Source: Phoronis australis (lineage: Eukaryota > Phoronida > Phoronidae). From it: DNA of 64,000 bases. Every line of letters begins with the position of its first letter. Positions within the stretch are counted from its first letter, which is position 1. The stretch covers positions 604,115 to 668,114 of the forward strand of contig NMRA01000101.1 in assembly GCA_002633005.1 (NCBI GenBank), in the 5' to 3' direction. The notes below the pieces were generated by a model. It had not been told where the DNA came from, ran no database searches, and saw only the letters and a program-made list of their open reading frames with translations. Of the stretch, positions 1 through 12,600 are shown in pieces. Both the position numbers and the translations under genes were made by a program.

Positions 1-673
1 AAATGTTCTTAAAATGTTTTACTTTTACATAAAGAGCTATAATAACAAATAGGACTTATGGTTTTTATTAAAAATCAAAAGATGCATTAATCGAAAACGA
101 AATGATACTTTGGAAAACTATAACAACGCTTTGGATATTTCATCATAAACATCTATATTTAAACGGAATTTGGCGAAGTTCTTGATAGACTCCCATTAAT
201 TTGCTTTCAATGCACCTTCCTTTTTGCTGAATTTCACTAAAATGGCATGATCACATGACCTAAGATTAGTAAGAAGTCGAGAAATCCAATTCTACAGGCT
301 TTCTACTTTAAGAAAATTTAAACTTTTACTCGGATAAAATCTATAGTTCTGTGGATATTTGACTGAACTGGCAAATTTGTCAGTATGATCCTGCATAACA
401 TTAAAATGCCGACCAAGATTTGTCTTAGGTCCTTCTTACGGTACTTTTCCGCAGGCAAGCCCGTTGTCGACTTTTTGTCGTTCACCTCACCAACATGTTC
501 ACGTGATAGAACGATTTTAGCGTGTTAAGTATGAAAATGACAAGTAAAAATTTTTTCCAAGCCATTTTTTTATTTTAAATTCTTTTTTTACCTTGTTTGT
601 TAAGCACAAAGGAAACTCCAAATACCATATCCCGACGTTGTTATTATTGCAAGTTTTTCTTCGAGACGCTACC
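1..673. other. no gene recognised, 3' flank of ATP-grasp gene
   Basis: AT-rich DNA downstream of the minus-strand ATP-grasp stop codon at 674. It should hold the 3' UTR and polyadenylation site of that gene, but I cannot place a site with confidence. No coding or repeat signal was seen. Confidence 0.4.
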
Positions 674-3600
674 TTAAAAGAACGGGTCAGACTCTTTCTC
701 AAGGAAACCAACCTCCTGCAACACTGATGCTAATTTAAGTCTCGCAGTTTCGTGGCTGTTACCGTAAGCTTTAAACAAACATAGAGGCATTACAAAATCA
801 CTTAAACGACAGAAAATATCTTCAAAAGGATGAACTATACAGAAGATCTTTACGGCAAAATTGTTATCCCATTCGCGTGATTCAATAGCCTTCCACGAAC
901 GCTGAAGTGCCTCTCCATCTCTTGACGGAAATGCAAGGTAACCAATCGCATATCTCCGTGGAACCAGTTTGAGAGCTGCACTAGAAACATTTTGGTTACA
1001 CTGCAACATTACATCAATTATAAACAGGTCTATGCCATAGACTGTCTCAGCAAATTGGCTTATGCCATACCCTCCACGGCGGGGATTTATCTCGATCAGT
1101 CTCGGTTCTTTGTCACTTTCAGACCACATCAAATCAACGTCATAGACACCATTTTCAAGACCAATGGCTGTGCAGCAACAGTATGCAGTCTTGACAATCA
1201 CGTTCTGCTCAACGCTGGTCATGCTTCCAGGCATGGACAAAGTGGTGGCGCGGCATTCTGGCATTTCCGGTTTACCTCTTTGTACCACTACACCTCCTAC
1301 CAAACTTCCTTGACAAATAACCACATCAACAGCATATTGAGTACCGGTTAGGTATTCCATGCATGCTATCTGAAATCACATTGCCTATCCTTAATGCCAT
1401 GTACATGTACGAAGACTTAGTATTAACACTGCAGCTCCAAACCTCACAAAGTAAGCGTAATTTTTTGTGTTCTGGATTTCATCGTATGCAAGTTGACTAC
1501 TACCGCTTTGAGGTGGTGATGACGTAAAATCATTTACAAAACATATTGGACTATTTACGCTAAGGTATAGCCTGATGATATACATTGGAACGGCGTTTTG
1601 GTGTCATTTCGGCCGTTACGGCGTTCTTAGTGTCACATCATTCTCAGGAGAACGAGCAAAGGTTGCTTGCACTATGTTGTACAAGTATGGTGGTCACTGA
1701 TGAGCACTTTTTGAACGTTTAGAGCAAGGTGAGATTTGTCATGGACTCTGGAGACCGTTCGTTTTCCGGGCTGGTGCCCTAACAATTGCACCAGTCATAC
1801 CCTCGCTTAGATGGAGTTTTATCATGTGCCATCCTCGCATCGTCTCCACATTTGAGGGAAACGAGAGGTGAATCACACATTCATTGTATATGCAGTCATG
1901 GCGCAGAAGAAAGCGCCTACAATAAGACTCACCATGGATGCGGAGGCTAACTGCGGATGACCAGGAGTAGAGGGCAATTGACAAAAATTTACTGCAAGTG
2001 GACAATTTACAGGGACGTGAAGGGAAATCCAGCCACACCATAAGTGTTTTAGAAGTAAACCGTAATTGAGAAAATTGTGCAATATGGGTGTCGTCGAAAT
2101 TGCATATAACTTTGGCAACATATTCGTACTATAGAAATAGACACTAAAGCAAAATTATAGCTTTCAATAATTGTTGATTCCGTAAAAACCTATGGCCCCT
2201 TTGTTTCGGCTTAAGTTCGATGATGTATTTGGCAAATTTAAATCAATCGAGATTTAAGGACCTGCGACTATAGCGCCAAAATAATTGACGTTGGATGGAA
2301 GCAGGCCTTCGTGAACAAGAAGCGTAAAAGCATGAATGTAAGTGTAAACATCAATTCTGATGTGTTTATCGAAACTACACTAAGATACTCACCGCTATCA
2401 CCATGGTAACTAGCCGTGATGTCGGTTTATAAAAATGCTAGCTCAGCAATTTTGAAATCATACGTTTTTATTTTGGTATACAAATCATGATGCATGGTGT
2501 TCTTATGTAAGAGTGAAACACTACGTGTGTTTGAATTGTGTTTTTGAAATTGGTAATTTTCAGTAGCTCCACTGTTCGTAAGATTTTCGATAATACAAAT
2601 CCATAACAGTGGCGGATTTAAGGAGGAAATGGGGCAAGAGGACTATGCTCTCCTAAAATTCTCCCTGTTACATTTGGCATTCCGGGGGTGCGAATGTCTG
2701 ACAGGCAAAATCCTGACTAATACGCTGCCCTGCCTCCCTAACTCAAAATTCTGTATCATTCCCTGCATAACTCATAACGTCAAATCATAAATTATCTGCC
2801 ACAAGTTCATGGAAGAGGTTTTCAATGATGAGCACACTTGTATGGCTGCCAATATCTCATCATAACTTGTGCTTACTTTGGTTGCTCGCCATCTTATGAA
2901 ATAGTGATAGCAGTGTACATGTATAAACCTACGTGAATTTAATTTGGACACAAGAGAGAATTACCTGAATGTCATCAACTTTGTTCAATTTCGAGTACAC
3001 AGATTACACCCTGGCCCCTGAAAGCAACTGCCAAAAACGTATCGACGGCATATGACTCCGTTGAGATGCATGTGAACATGGCAAATTTTTTCAACAAAAG
3101 TTGCAAAACCCGGAGAAGAGGGGCAATTGATTCTCTCATTGGAACCCTTGCATGTGTGACAAGTGTAGAAAAAGAAATAAATTTGAAATTAGGATATAAA
3201 AAGTATTGATATCAAATGCTACACAATTTTCACGAAAGAAGGAAAAAGGTCCCCTGTCAGGGTTCCTAGAGAAATACATTCTCTAATGACTTATTATAAA
3301 AATCTCAATCTGTTTGCTTTGTAAATGGTTGTTCATAACAAGTTTTCTCGGACTTTCTTGAAGTACGAATGGACACAAGCACGTTTTCTGGGGTCCACCA
3401 GAACAAAAATGTCCTAGTCAACGCATCCATTAATACTTGACAAATATTCTCTAATGTTTTTTAAGCATATTTTTATTTGGCCAAGCTTGTTGAAAAATAT
3501 GTGTTTGATCAAGGTGATGGAGTATGTGCAGCCTATGGGAACTTCAACTGAAAGAGACAACATTATACCGAATCTCAGTAGCGTAGTTCGTCAATTCTTG

Positions 3601-6600
3601 CAGACCTTGAGAATAACAATTGAGAAAATTCCCTTTGGCAGTCACAGAAAAGCTGTTCGCAAGAAAAATCTGAATCACCGAATGCATAACTGGGCCAAAT
3701 ACAATGACCAACTTTTGAAGCCAAAGCAAGATCCAGTTAGGGATACGCTATAGTGGATCAGATTATTTCTTTCTATGCGTCATTCCAGAGGCATATAAGC
3801 TGGTAGGTTTAATTATGCATTCAATGACACTTCAAAAGCTTTCAGTCGAGTATCAGATACTTTAATTAATGTCCATAGCAAAAAAGTTTTACAATTTTGC
3901 TATATAACATATTAAAACTGCATGTTGAAACAGATTTCTCTAGTTGCATTGCTCGGCAGAGCTATATGGTACGTTCCTCCATGTTATATTTGTATGTGAA
4001 CTAGCTCTTCAGAAAACCTCCATTCAAGAAGTGACATAAACACTATAAGGTCCGACATTGTCAATTTTACGGCCGAAAACGCAATTTAGGGAATACTGTT
4101 AAATGAGATTGACTTTCTTAAGTTATAATTATAACTAGACCTGAAAAATAATAAAATCAGTTGGTGCCCCCCACCTCCCCAACCAAAACAACTCCCTGCC
4201 CTGTGTACTCACTTGTCCTCATTGATTTCGCGGCACCATAAGGTCGTCTAATAGTACATCTTTCCCCGATCGCCACCAACTTCTTGCCAAACCCTTCTGC
4301 GGGTGCCGACCCTTTTAAAGGGCCCCCTGAATAGTCAGCCCACTGCCTGCCTACCCAGTTTGTGAAAAACAGTTTATAGGCACGTTCCGATGTCCACTTT
4401 GCTAAGGGAATGTAAGCGAAACTGTCTAGTACCCTATACAGGAATTTTAAACCAAGAGAACTGCATGGGATAAGCGATAATATGTTTTTTGAACTTCAAG
4501 TTCTAAAAACATTCAAACTTACCTTATCTGAGGTCTGGAAAGCTTTTTTCAAAGTCTTGTTGTCTAATTCTTTAAAAGAATTAAAATAGACTCTTGCATC
4601 CTCGACTGTATCTATTTTCTGGACACCAACAGATCCCTGCCCCGACAGTGGTTTCATGACCACGGGAAAACCCAGCTCTCGACAAGCATCCTCTAACTCC
4701 TGATGGGTGCTCACAGCGATTGTTTTCACTCCGTACTGGAAAAAACAATACAGATTTGACCCCGTTGTGTTGTTGGCTGCGAATTAAACTCGTTAAACTT
4801 ACAACTCTTTGTCTAGTTTATCTCTTTTTTGGCGCTGGTATTGCTTGAATTGTGTTGTCGCCTTTAAAGAACAACTCCCTGCCAGTAAACTAATATTTTC
4901 TTTACTCAGCTGGCTAATTCCTGAAATTCATAAGCTCAATCGACTTCTTAACAAGTTTTACTCGGCTGCATTACTATGTTCATGCATCCTTCAATGCCAA
5001 CGACGTATTACTGCTAGCTGTGCTGTGGGCTGCAACTCCGATGTGAGAATGTTTGATAAAGTGGACAAATGCCCGTGCACACGGGATCTGAAGTTCTTCG
5101 CCTTTCCGACATCAATGAGAGACACGAGCATGTGCTTGATTTCCAAAACGAGGTCAGACGCTTTCTTGGTCGTCATCAGCAGTGTATTGGGAACGAGTGA
5201 TCGGGGAATCCTCCAATGCCTACATCGTTTCGGCGTCCGCACTGTTATTGGTAATGATTCCAAATTCCTCCAAGCGTTTTTCCCAGGACAAGGAAACTAA
5301 AGAGATCGATAAAAAGCAACAGAAGTTCGCCATTTATCAATCTGTTAGTTCAGGTTTACTTGCTCAAGTTGCCACGCAGCCGCGAAAGACTCGGGCCTTA
5401 CAGATAGATCAACAGAACACGGAACAACTTGGCACATCCTCGCCACCCGAACCCCATCGAATCCATTCACCATCAAGTTCGTTGTCACTGCTTTCGTCAA
5501 AAAATCACACTGGTTACTTTGACAGTGCTGCCACTTCCTCGTAAACATCGGACATAGGCCTAAACCTACACTGTTTATTTCGCCACGTGGTCGCTTGGGA
5601 GAATCAAGACGATGTTCACAAAAAGCTGATTTGGCTGTTACAAGCGTGTTGGCCATCAAATACGATGGATAACCAAACTATATGCTAAATATACTTGTTG
5701 TGAGACAAGAAACCTTGTGGATGTTCGTCCCACTGCCATTGTAGAGTCAGGCCCAAACCTGTTACTACTTTAAGTGTGGAAGACCCTATGTTGGTTTTCC
5801 ACTTGCAGTGAGTGCTATAGTTTTCATGCGAGGTTGTGCACAAAATGACTATTTTGTCCCACTTCTGCAAGTGGTTTATCAGGTCACGGTAAAATATTCA
5901 CTACTCAAAGCACTAAAACACCGGGGTGTTTATTGGCCTCAAGTCAGGCCAATGCTGATGACTTAGCCCTCCTAATCACCGGTCTGGTGTAAATATCGCC
6001 CCCGATAAACCCTCTTCCCTAAAACGGTTAATGTCTTCGGGCTTGACGGTACATTTTGGTGCTTTCTTTAGGCGACAAATTAGCAATCACGAGTAAGCGT
6101 ATCTGGAGTTTGCTGTTCGGGGCGGGGCATATGAGTTTTGCCCCCCTCCCCCCGTCAGCATCACTATCCCCCTCCTCCCCCAGTAGCCACCGATGTTCTT
6201 TCCGTCTTTTTCCATTGAATGCTCCTCCACTGCCAGATTTTTTCGTATTTGGCTAGAGACATCATTAACTTTTGCCCGAATCTGGTTGACAATCACCCCT
6301 ACGTGTCCCCCTGCCACCTAATACAATAGCGCGGTCACGGATAAATTAAGGCCAAGTCGACGTCAAACTATGGAAAACTGGATGCGTTGACTTCAACTCG
6401 AGAAAATATAGATGGTTAATGGCCTTGCTAAGAAATTATGGTGGAGCTCTTAAAGGAGCATCTGGCCGCTCGAAGCGCTTTTGGGTCTGGAAACAGTACC
6501 AAGGTTAACCGATCGACAATTGTTGTCACAGGCACGCATGCATATGCCATGTTTTGTAATTTTAGGTTTGGTCAATTCCAGTAAAATCTGAAGCGTTTTT

Positions 6601-9600
6601 TTGTGTCGCCAACGATTTCAACGTTCAATCCTATCAGATGATAGATCACTATGATTATGATGACGGTGATGACGGCGACAATGACGATGATGATGATGAT
6701 GATGATGACGATGATGACGATTATGATGATGACGATGATGATGATAATGATAACGATGATAATGATGGTGATATGCTGGGCTTACCTTGCTTGTCGCTTC
6801 ATTTTTTAGAAGTATTTCGTGTGTTAAATTCTTAGCAGTGGCTGCCATTACACTTTCACTGCTGTCCGAAGAAATCTCAAGGCTTTCACATACACCTGCT
6901 TTGACTAACAAAAGGTGATCAGAGTCACAGATGCAGCCATCTATCTGGAAATAATCATTTGAATGTAAGGAAACGTTCTTGAAGAAATTACTTCGAAAGA
7001 TGTAATGTAACTTAGATAAACAAAAGAATTCGGTTAAGTTACTCACTCCACTGAAATTAAACTGTGATCCAGCAAAGCCTGTCTACACCATTTATTGCAC
7101 TTGAGTCACTCAGCGTTCTCAGCTGAATAAATAGGCTAAGCTACCTGAATGGTCCCCAAAAACTGCTTCCGACTTTTGGATTTTTGAGCTGCGCGTGCGT
7201 TATACCAATGTTTATTCTAAATAAGGATCATGAGCAAATAATTCGTTATAGAAACTTCATTCATATGTAGTATTTCAAAAATCATAATTTGGCAATTTTT
7301 GCACGGGTTGAAAGTTGACGACTTTCTGGACAAGATGTTGCACAAATGACCTGCTAAACAGCGCTTAGAAGTATTTTTAGCTAAAATACGGCTTATGGGA
7401 ATTCTAGGTAAAACAACAACCATAAAACGGACCTTTGGAATTTCACAACAGCCTCCGCTTAAAAATAATCCAAAAACGATCAATGTATAATTATACAACC
7501 AACACTAAGTTTAATGACTATGTAGAAACGGCTGCGTATTGTATGACGACACCTTTAATGATCTTGTGCCCATACTTAAAAGGTATCCATTAATCCTTTA
7601 CGGCAGTAACACAGAACCATACCTACACGCCAGAGACCGTAGAGAGGGAGGCAAACCACCGAGCGAAATCCCATTGGACGGCCACTGGCGGCCATTGTGT
7701 TTCATGGACTGTAGAGACGTCTAGCGTGCGTGTGTGCAACAAACAAATATGGCAAGATATGACGGCTGCAGTCGGTAAAAACGCAACGGTGCTTTTTGCA
7801 ATGCCTCTGGCTGCAGCAACAGTTAATTAAAATTCGTGACTTATGCTTTTTTGCTTCCCCACTGATTACGATAGATGATGTTCACATTTGAAAAAAGGAT
7901 GTTTTTATGTGAAACTGTTGCCAGTCAATCAGTGATGGAGTGGGTGATTTGAACTTAATGCCTTTACTGTTCTCTGCATTTGATCGCTTTTATAGAAAGT
8001 TATCGTAAATCTTTTGAATGAGTTTGGGAACTACTGATTAGTTTATTCTATGCCCATTGATTGCTTCTTTCATTTCTTTCTGCAGTCTTAGTAACTTCAT
8101 ATCTAATAGATAATATTTATTATTTATTTATTTATTTTATTATTGCTACATTATCATATATTTGTTTTTATCTATTCTTTATTCTTCATTTACTGTTATT
8201 TGTTTATTTTATATATTTATTTACCAATTTTTTATTTATCCGCTGTTACTTATTTAAATTATTTGTTGTGATCCCATACAATCAACATTCTGGCTGTCGC
8301 TGGTAAATAATCTATATTATATGATCATGATATGGACTTCAGTGCTTAATAAATATTAAGTGTATGGTTTGATAACCAGCTTGATAATTTTCAATAGGAA
8401 GTGTCGAAGGAAATGTTCATCGGTGGGTACTTCGGTAGTATGTGTTTTACCTTGGAAACCCCGTTACATTCAGTGACGATATCGTTTGTTTAGATTTTTG
8501 TTATGAAAAGGGTCTTAAAGCATCAAGTCAGGAAATAAGGCGTCCTTGTTATTTACTTTGAAGTTGGCCACTTTTACCTGCTGATGTCGGCTTAATATGC
8601 ATTAACTAATTGCTGATAGTTGATTTATAAAAATGTGAATGGTTTACGAGAGCTGGAAAGCATCGTAAAAACTACTCTAAATGGACTGCGTATTCAATAG
8701 GCATCTTGGCTGCTTTATGGGGGGCAAACAAAGCAGGTTTATTGGACTGCGGGCAGGAATTCCATCACTTGTTGGTTTTCAACCCCTTACCACTCTTGAA
8801 TCCAGTTTCATTCACTTCCACTCATCCCAATTCGCTACCCATTTCAAATACTATCAGGCACGGACTCTGGGGGTCGAGTGAATCAGCCTAAATTAGCGAC
8901 TCCACTCTGTTTCCTAATACTACTGCGCATTTGTGAGTTTTCTATGTTGAATTATCAATATTATTGAAAATAAGGAGGGCTCTATTCATACAACGCCCCT
9001 AATTAAAGATTTTGACTGAATTAAGGGCTTAGCGTTTTAGATACATTATTAGAAAACGTAATAAGTGAAAAAAGAGCTCGTAATAAAAATAAAAAGATAG
9101 AAAATATAATAACTGTGTGTAAGGAACGAAAAAATACGCAAATATTTAGGCAACACAGTTGATCACAGGCGGATCCTTTGTCAAAAGGGTTCGGACACCT
9201 ATTTTCCCTCGATTTTAGTGGTATCATAGCTAGAATTTTTTAATTGTTGACTTAGACCACCTTTCTTAAAGGCGAAGGCAACCTTTTTTCATGTCACTTT
9301 TAGCAAAAATAAGGTCTGTTGATTATCCCAGACATATTTTTCACTTAATTATAGCTTTTCGTAATTTAATTAATTTCTCGTCATCTACTCCGGAAGTGAC
9401 GTTTTGGGAGGCAAGAATTTTGCGCTAATTTCTTTTCATACAGTCACACTGTGAGAGCTGTCAAGTCAGTCATTGTTCTACCTCGGATGTGAAAAGTTCG
9501 GTCGTCGTTTGCTTTTGTTTACGAGTCAGTCAACATGCCGCACTGTTGGTGTACCAGGATGTACTCATTATCGTCTCACGCGCGCTTTGGGTACCTTGCA

Positions 9601-12600
9601 TCGCATTCCGAAGGATGACACACTTCGCCGTACTTGGCTAGCTCGTTCGTGTGAAGAACGCAGCGCTACCCGTTCACGCAACGTACAAAGCAGTGGCAAG
9701 CATTTCAGCCGTCAGATTACGACAGAGATATGTACGTTGAATTGATGAAGGTCCCTGCGAAACAACGCCTGAAGAAGGGTTCCATGCCGTCGCTGTTGAT
9801 TCCCTGCAGTGCCCCGTCGCCACCCCCAAGAAGTGCGTTTTTGAAGCGAGAAGCCTGGCGAGCTGTGGCCACTATAAACAGTGACTGGAGGCACTTCATC
9901 TACTGTCACCCATGCCTCCGAACGTACCGCATAGCGTGCAATTCCAAGAACTAGCAGTGATTCCCCGTGTGCTGTTGTCTCTAGCTCAGAGCCTGTAAGC
10001 AGCCCTGCAGCGATGTTGAGTAGTGGGAGCGAATACAGGCCCAGATCAGTGAGCCTAAGTTTGATAAGTTTATTGTGGACTTGTATTGGAGCTATTTAGA
10101 AGGTACCACGTGTGTGACGAGGGAGTCGCACGGCGGGATGTAAGCAGTTTAGGTGCTCAAGTCACCATCCACTGGTAGTGTGTCGCGGGACACTCGGGCA
10201 AGTGGGACAGTTCTTCCTCTGTACGTGAGACGATAATGAGTACTTCTCGGTAGGCAGCAACAACGTGGCATGTTGACCGTGACTCGTAAACAAAAGCAAA
10301 CGACGACCGAACTTATCACAACCGAGGTAGAACAATGATCGACACGACTGCTCTCACAGTCAGACTGTATGAAAAGAAATTGGCGCGAAATTCTTGCCTC
10401 CCAAAACGTCACTTCCGGAGTAGACGACGACTAATTAATTAAATTACGAAAAGCTGTAAATAAGTGAAAAATATGTCTGGGATAATCAACGAACCCTATT
10501 TTTGCTAAAAATGACATGAAAAAAGGTTGCCTTCACCATTAAAAAGTCTTTGACTTGCCTCTGTTGAGTGTTGAGCCGGTATTTGGTACTGTTTCATGTA
10601 ACTGGGCACAGGTACCCCTGCTTGAATATACCTGTATAATGTAGTAAGGTGTGAATTTTCGAAACAAAGATCTGGACCCGTGTTTGGATGGGGTAAGAGC
10701 GAAGTTTTTGTACACATTTGACAGTTGGGGATGAGAGTCTGTTAATTTTTCAATTATATTTTAAAACAATGTTTGTGCGCTGAAAGTTTTAATATTTAAT
10801 TGTTAATTGATATTAACACCTGGAATATTGGGGGAAAGAAAGCTATCTCCGCCTCTAACGTTTTGGTTGAGGGGTGCCCCCCGTTTTTGCTCCTACCTCC
10901 TCTTCAGTAGATCTATCTTATGGTTATTACTTCCCTGACCCCCTGGACAAACTCCTACAGGTTCTGTACCTGCTCACTCTCCAGTCACTTGTTTTCACCC
11001 GTGATTACTGAGCCACACTCTTGCTTATGGTGTATTTCTCATAATATTTATTACCTTTACTGTCCAATTTTTTCTTGATATACTCTGTATTTTGCCTATG
11101 TGTTTTTTCCATTGCACTGCTCATGTTTTTTGTGTTCAATATTTTAAACAAAGACGGCACTTCACAGTTTTGAATTTGACTAACTAAAATCGCCTTGCGT
11201 GCTTCGTGGGCGCACACACACTCGCTAGGTGTCGGCACGGTCTCAATAATGGCGGCGGCCGTAGTGAATGGTCCATACCTATAGTCCTGCCCTCATTCCC
11301 TCGATTTTGGGGCCGAATATCGACCCTATTCCCCTCTCAAAAATATTGAAAAATAACGCAAAATTCCCCCTACGAGACCTACAAATTCCTCTAAAGTGAT
11401 TGAAAATTTCCCCCAAAGCTCAAATCACCTGTAACTACACAGGTGACAATTTGAAAGAGCCCAACATGCTACTTGAGACAGACCCTAGGAGAGCTTGCAA
11501 CAGGGTGGGGGTGCTATTGATGGGGATCGGGAGGTAGAATTTCCCCTCACTCGGCGAAAAAATTCCCCTCTCAAAAGGCACAGGCACCTTTCCCCTCGGA
11601 TGAACGAGGCCCCTGAAGAAACATGATAACTATGCTTGCTCTGTCCAGTTAACTGAAATTCAGCTCTAAAACGAGGTGGGTTATTTTTTCAGGTTATGCT
11701 TTGGACGAACGAATCAGGTAATTTAGTTTTAAACTTCAACTTGGTCCAGATTGATATTTGAGACCTAACACATGAAATAGATGTGGGAATTATTAAAACC
11801 AAGAAAGCACAATTGATGGTCAAATATTTTTTAGTTTCAATTACCAGCCTGGTTTTTTATTTTAATAAAAATAGATTTAATAACATCAATTACTCTTGCA
11901 GATAAATGACAAATCAACTGTTACTCCCTACCCCACTACCAGGACATACATGTAGGCTATGCTTGATGTTAATATTCTTGATCAACAAATTAAACCAGAT
12001 GTGACTTGTACATGACAGTGAAATGCGATGAGCCACCACTGTCGAATATATATTCAACTCGTCAAAAATACGAGCAGATGACCTGGTTAGAGTAGAAATC
12101 ATTTTTATCGAGAACTTACAAGAAAAAACGTAACCTTGCATTCAGCATGTACCTAATCCGTAACACGATCGTCGCAATTTGGTCATGTTTACTTTTCATG
12201 TTTCGAACCTAGTCTTCAGAAAAAACTTATACCCCTTCGTCAGACAATTCTTTGCTGCATTGACTTGTTCTCTAATGTATTTTTCTAAGTCTCTGTAGTT
12301 AATTGTTGACACATTTCTAAGATTTAATGTCCAGGTTGGACTCGAAAGACCAGCCATTTAACTCATGCAATGACAACTTCCGCTTTGTTTATCGCAGTGA
12401 GCCTCGCTTTGGATTTTAAAGTCCGCCGCGTGAATTAGAAGTAAGCTTTCACCCAACCACTTTCAAGTTTCTCGAGTCATGAGTAACAGAACAAGATCCC
12501 CATAGAATATTTTATAAAAATTGTGTTTGGTGTGGCATATTTTTATCAGAATGAAGCTTTGAACCGAAAATAAGTCGGTGAGGGGATATTAAAAAAACCA

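Noticed and set aside
4809-5659. Long ORFs on both strands in intron 2 of the ATP-grasp gene
   Set aside because: No domain, no matching splice phases, and the neighbouring exons already join perfectly without them.
6638-6835. Aspartate-rich and histidine-rich ORFs across the GAT repeat
   Set aside because: Translation of a microsatellite. Only the exon 2 part of the minus-strand frame is real coding sequence.
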